Below are positions 38,081 through 40,259 of a stretch of DNA of 40,259 nucleotides, piece by piece. The stretch is taken from positions 1 to 40,259 of the forward strand of contig CACYGX010000027.1 in NCBI GenBank assembly GCA_902774055.1, given 5' to 3'. The stretch's first letter is position 1. Each line of letters opens with the position of its first letter. The notes beneath the pieces are model-generated. The model had not been told where the DNA came from, did no database searches, and was given only the letters and a program-made list of their open reading frames with translations. The translations under genes were made by a program, and so were the position numbers. The DNA comes from an uncultured Bacteroidales bacterium (GTDB lineage Bacteria; Bacteroidota; Bacteroidia; Bacteroidales; Muribaculaceae).

Positions 38081-39043
38081 ATGTCAAAGACCAGAAAATG
38101 CGCACATTGTGGCAAGGTTTTCACCACAAAGAGCGGAATGCAGAAGTTCTGCTCGGAAGAATGTGCCGAGCAGGCAAAAGAAGCCAGGAAGAAACGTCAA
38201 CGTGACTTCCTTCGTGCCGTTGAACCGGTAATGGAACTCCAGCAGCAGGAGTACCTGACCTTCTCCAAAGCAGCCATCCTGTTAGGCTGTACCCGTCAGT
38301 ATGTCTATAAACTCGTTGAGCAGGGGAAACTTCCTGCCTCACGGCTGAGCAGCCGGATGTCACTTGTCCGCAGGAGTGACATCGAAAAGATGTTTGAGAG
38401 CAATCCCTACAATCGTGTCATACCATGTTCAAAGCCAAAGAGGGCTGCTGACAAAGTACAACGAACATCTTCCAAGAAGGATAGCAAGAATGTGCAGCCA
38501 ACAGATGAAGTCCTTGAATACTATTCCGGCGAAGAGGTGATGGAGACCTACAAGGTCAAACGGTCTTGGTTATACACCACAGCCAAACGTCACCAGATCC
38601 CCGTATGCCACATAGCAGGACGCAACTACTACAGCAAAAAACACGTTGATGCCATTTTCGCCACACCCTCCGACATTGAAGGAATCATTGACTGGCTTTC
38701 ATCCCAGGAGGTAGCCGAGCGTTACGGCATGAACCTCAATGCGGTTCGCTCATATGCCCATAACCACAAGATACCGAGTAAGCGTGAGCACGGACGCACC
38801 TACTACTCCCAAAGCCATTTTGACGATCTTCGCCGCACCGACCTCGTTTCCGATGACCGCTACTGCTCATCCGCAGAAGTGGCAGAGAAATACGGCATTT
38901 CCAAAGCCAACGTAGGAGTCATAGTAAAGAAGCACCATATCACCAAGGTCAAGGTGGGACGGAACAACCTGCTTGTCAAGGAGGAGTTTGATAAAGTGAT
39001 GGCAGACCGACTGGCGCAGTTCGGCTCCTACAGGATACTGTGA
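38081..39043 (+). CDS. Zinc-ribbon protein with four tandem excisionase-like HTH units
   Basis: 320 residues. The N-terminus has Cys7, Cys10, Cys24 and Cys28 (CAHCGKVF, FCSEEC), a likely zinc site, followed by a basic helix. Four MerR/excisionase-type HTH_17 units follow at about 58-106 (LTFSKAAILLGCTRQYVYKL), 147-194 (YYSGEEVMETYKVKRSWLY), 205-251 (LSSQEVAERYGMNLNAVRSY) and 260-307 (CSSAEVAEKYGISKANVGVI). Proteins of this type sit next to integrases in Bacteroidetes mobile elements. It probably binds several DNA sites, for example as a directionality factor or regulator at the attachment site. It precedes the integrase by 196 bp on the same strand. Confidence 0.8.
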   Translation: MSKTRKCAHCGKVFTTKSGMQKFCSEECAEQAKEARKKRQRDFLRAVEPVMELQQQEYLTFSKAAILLGCTRQYVYKLVEQGKLPASRLSSRMSLVRRSDIEKMFESNPYNRVIPCSKPKRAADKVQRTSSKKDSKNVQPTDEVLEYYSGEEVMETYKVKRSWLYTTAKRHQIPVCHIAGRNYYSKKHVDAIFATPSDIEGIIDWLSSQEVAERYGMNLNAVRSYAHNHKIPSKREHGRTYYSQSHFDDLRRTDLVSDDRYCSSAEVAEKYGISKANVGVIVKKHHITKVKVGRNNLLVKEEFDKVMADRLAQFGSYRIL

Positions 39044-39239
39044 GCACATTAATTCCGGCAAATTTCACGATTACTCGCCAATAACCAAGTTATTCCGCAA
39101 TGATTCACAAGTTACAGCAAGTTATCATCGTCACGCATATATCATTCCACTACTTTGCACCTGAAAAGTGGCAACAGCCATCATTAATCATGGCAACCGA
39201 TAACGAATCAATGTATAACATATAATAAAGTAAAGTACT

Positions 39240-40259
39240 ATGAGCAACATTTGTAAGACCGTGACACTCCGCACACGGAAGATCAAAGGCGGAGAACAGC
39301 TGTCCTTCTATCTGGACTATTACCCCGGCTACAGGGACGAGAGCACGATGAAGGTCATGCGCCATGAATCCCTCGGCATCTACATCTACGCCAAGCCTAA
39401 GAATCAGAGAGAAAGGGATTATAACGACCGCATGCGCGAGAAAGCCGAGGCTTTGCGCTGCCGTCGCTTCGAGTCCATCGTCAACGAACGCTATGACTTT
39501 TTTGACAAGGAGAAGATGAAAGGAGACTTTCTTGCTTACTTCAAGATGAAGGCCGATAAGAAGAACTGCAAGTGGCGGCATGTCTATAAGCACTTCAACC
39601 GTTTCTGCATCGGCAAATGCACATTTGAGGAAATCAACGTCGATCTGTGCAACAGATTCCGTGAGTATTTGATGACCGCCCCGCAGACTATCCACACGGA
39701 ACACAGGCTGCACATCAATTCCATCGCAGGATATTGGTCAACATTCAGGGCAGTCCTTCATACCGCCTACAGGGAACACAAGATCATGGAGAACCCTAAC
39801 GGATTCTTGGAGCGTATAGACACAATACCAACGGTCAAGGAACACTTGTCACGACAGGAGCTTGTCAGGCTGGCGAACACTCCATGCGAATACCCTGTAT
39901 TAAAGACCGCTTTCCTTTTTGCCTGTCTTACTGGACTGAGGAAAAGCGACATCAAGCAGCTTGAATGGACACACATACAGCCCTACGGTGACGGCGGCAT
40001 GTATGTCACCCTTCGGATGCAGAAGACCAAGGAGCTGGTGAACAATCCCATCAGTGACGAGGCTTTGGAACTGATTGGAGGCAGCGGAATGGGCAAGGTC
40101 TTTGAGGGTTTCACCGACAAGTTGACGCAGACACCGCTAAAGAACTGGCTGAAAGCGGCAGGCATCACGAAAAAGATCTCGTTCCATTGCAGCCGTCACA
40201 CTTTCGGCTCATTACAGGTGGATGCAGGCACAAGTGTCTATACCGTCCAGCACATGCTG
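39240..40259 (+). CDS. Tyrosine-type site-specific integrase (3' end outside the window)
   Basis: 340 codons are present, from ATG to the window end without a stop. An N-terminal arm-type domain (about 1-90, SFYLDYYPGYRDE) is followed by a SAM-like core-binding domain (about 95-200) and the catalytic domain, with Arg234 in TGLRKSD and His316/Arg319 in FHCSRHTFG. The last residues are VQHML, so the final His/Trp and the Tyr nucleophile lie just outside. It should integrate and excise the element that begins near 37.7 kb and continues to the right. The arrangement HTH protein then integrase is typical of Bacteroidetes integrative elements. Confidence 0.9.
   Translation, partial: MSNICKTVTLRTRKIKGGEQLSFYLDYYPGYRDESTMKVMRHESLGIYIYAKPKNQRERDYNDRMREKAEALRCRRFESIVNERYDFFDKEKMKGDFLAYFKMKADKKNCKWRHVYKHFNRFCIGKCTFEEINVDLCNRFREYLMTAPQTIHTEHRLHINSIAGYWSTFRAVLHTAYREHKIMENPNGFLERIDTIPTVKEHLSRQELVRLANTPCEYPVLKTAFLFACLTGLRKSDIKQLEWTHIQPYGDGGMYVTLRMQKTKELVNNPISDEALELIGGSGMGKVFEGFTDKLTQTPLKNWLKAAGITKKISFHCSRHTFGSLQVDAGTSVYTVQHML

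Overview
The window looks like a chromosomal segment of a gut- or rumen-type member of Bacteroidales (Prevotellaceae or Muribaculaceae-like). The evidence is: promoters repeatedly of the Bacteroidetes form TAnnTTTG close to gene starts; BspA-like surface proteins (LRR_5 and DUF285 repeats) ending in dockerin-like domains; a TonB receptor/DUF4876/DUF6850 operon; a SusB-type GH97 enzyme; and a Bacteroidetes-type integrase. Base composition is mixed, with an AT-rich patch at about 35-38 kb.

Layout. 0-2.2 kb: the 3' end of glyA with a terminator, then a membrane-anchored AraC-type regulator divergent from a 49-residue membrane peptide, with a repeat-rich control region between them. 2.2-12.65 kb: three very large secreted-type surface proteins in tandem, each ending in an almost identical dockerin-like domain and separated by near-identical intergenic repeats. 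All three have damaged 5' ends, broken inside the signal peptide. 12.7-16.4 kb: fabG, a convergent secreted C1-type peptidase, then a divergent S41 peptidase and a DUF3784 protein. 16.5-26.3 kb (minus strand): a hemerythrin-LuxR regulator and a five-gene operon of TonB-dependent receptor, small lipoprotein, DUF6850 barrel, DUF4876 lipoprotein and M16 (PqqL/FusC-size) protease. 26.5-30.4 kb: a HAD phosphatase, a four-TM protein and the GH97 enzyme. 30.7-33.2 kb: a fourth dockerin-ended BspA-like protein, the only one with an intact signal peptide. 33.4-37.7 kb: a region rich in relics, with repeated promoter blocks, a duplicated 330-bp sequence, gene fragments, a lipoprotein, a four-TM protein and an LRR protein that stops in mid-repeat. 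38.1 kb to the end: the start of an integrative element, with a zinc-ribbon protein carrying four tandem HTH units and a tyrosine integrase that runs off the window.

Working together. The 17.6-26.3 kb operon has the parts expected for TonB-driven import of a protein or peptide ligand followed by periplasmic cleavage, similar in logic to the FusA/FusC ferredoxin-iron piracy system of Pectobacterium; this is inference. The neighbouring hemerythrin regulator keeps a complete set of candidate di-iron ligands and could link gene expression to oxygen, NO or iron. The dockerin-ended surface proteins look like a recombining family. The relics at 26-37 kb suggest that one ancestral cassette was copied and degraded several times.
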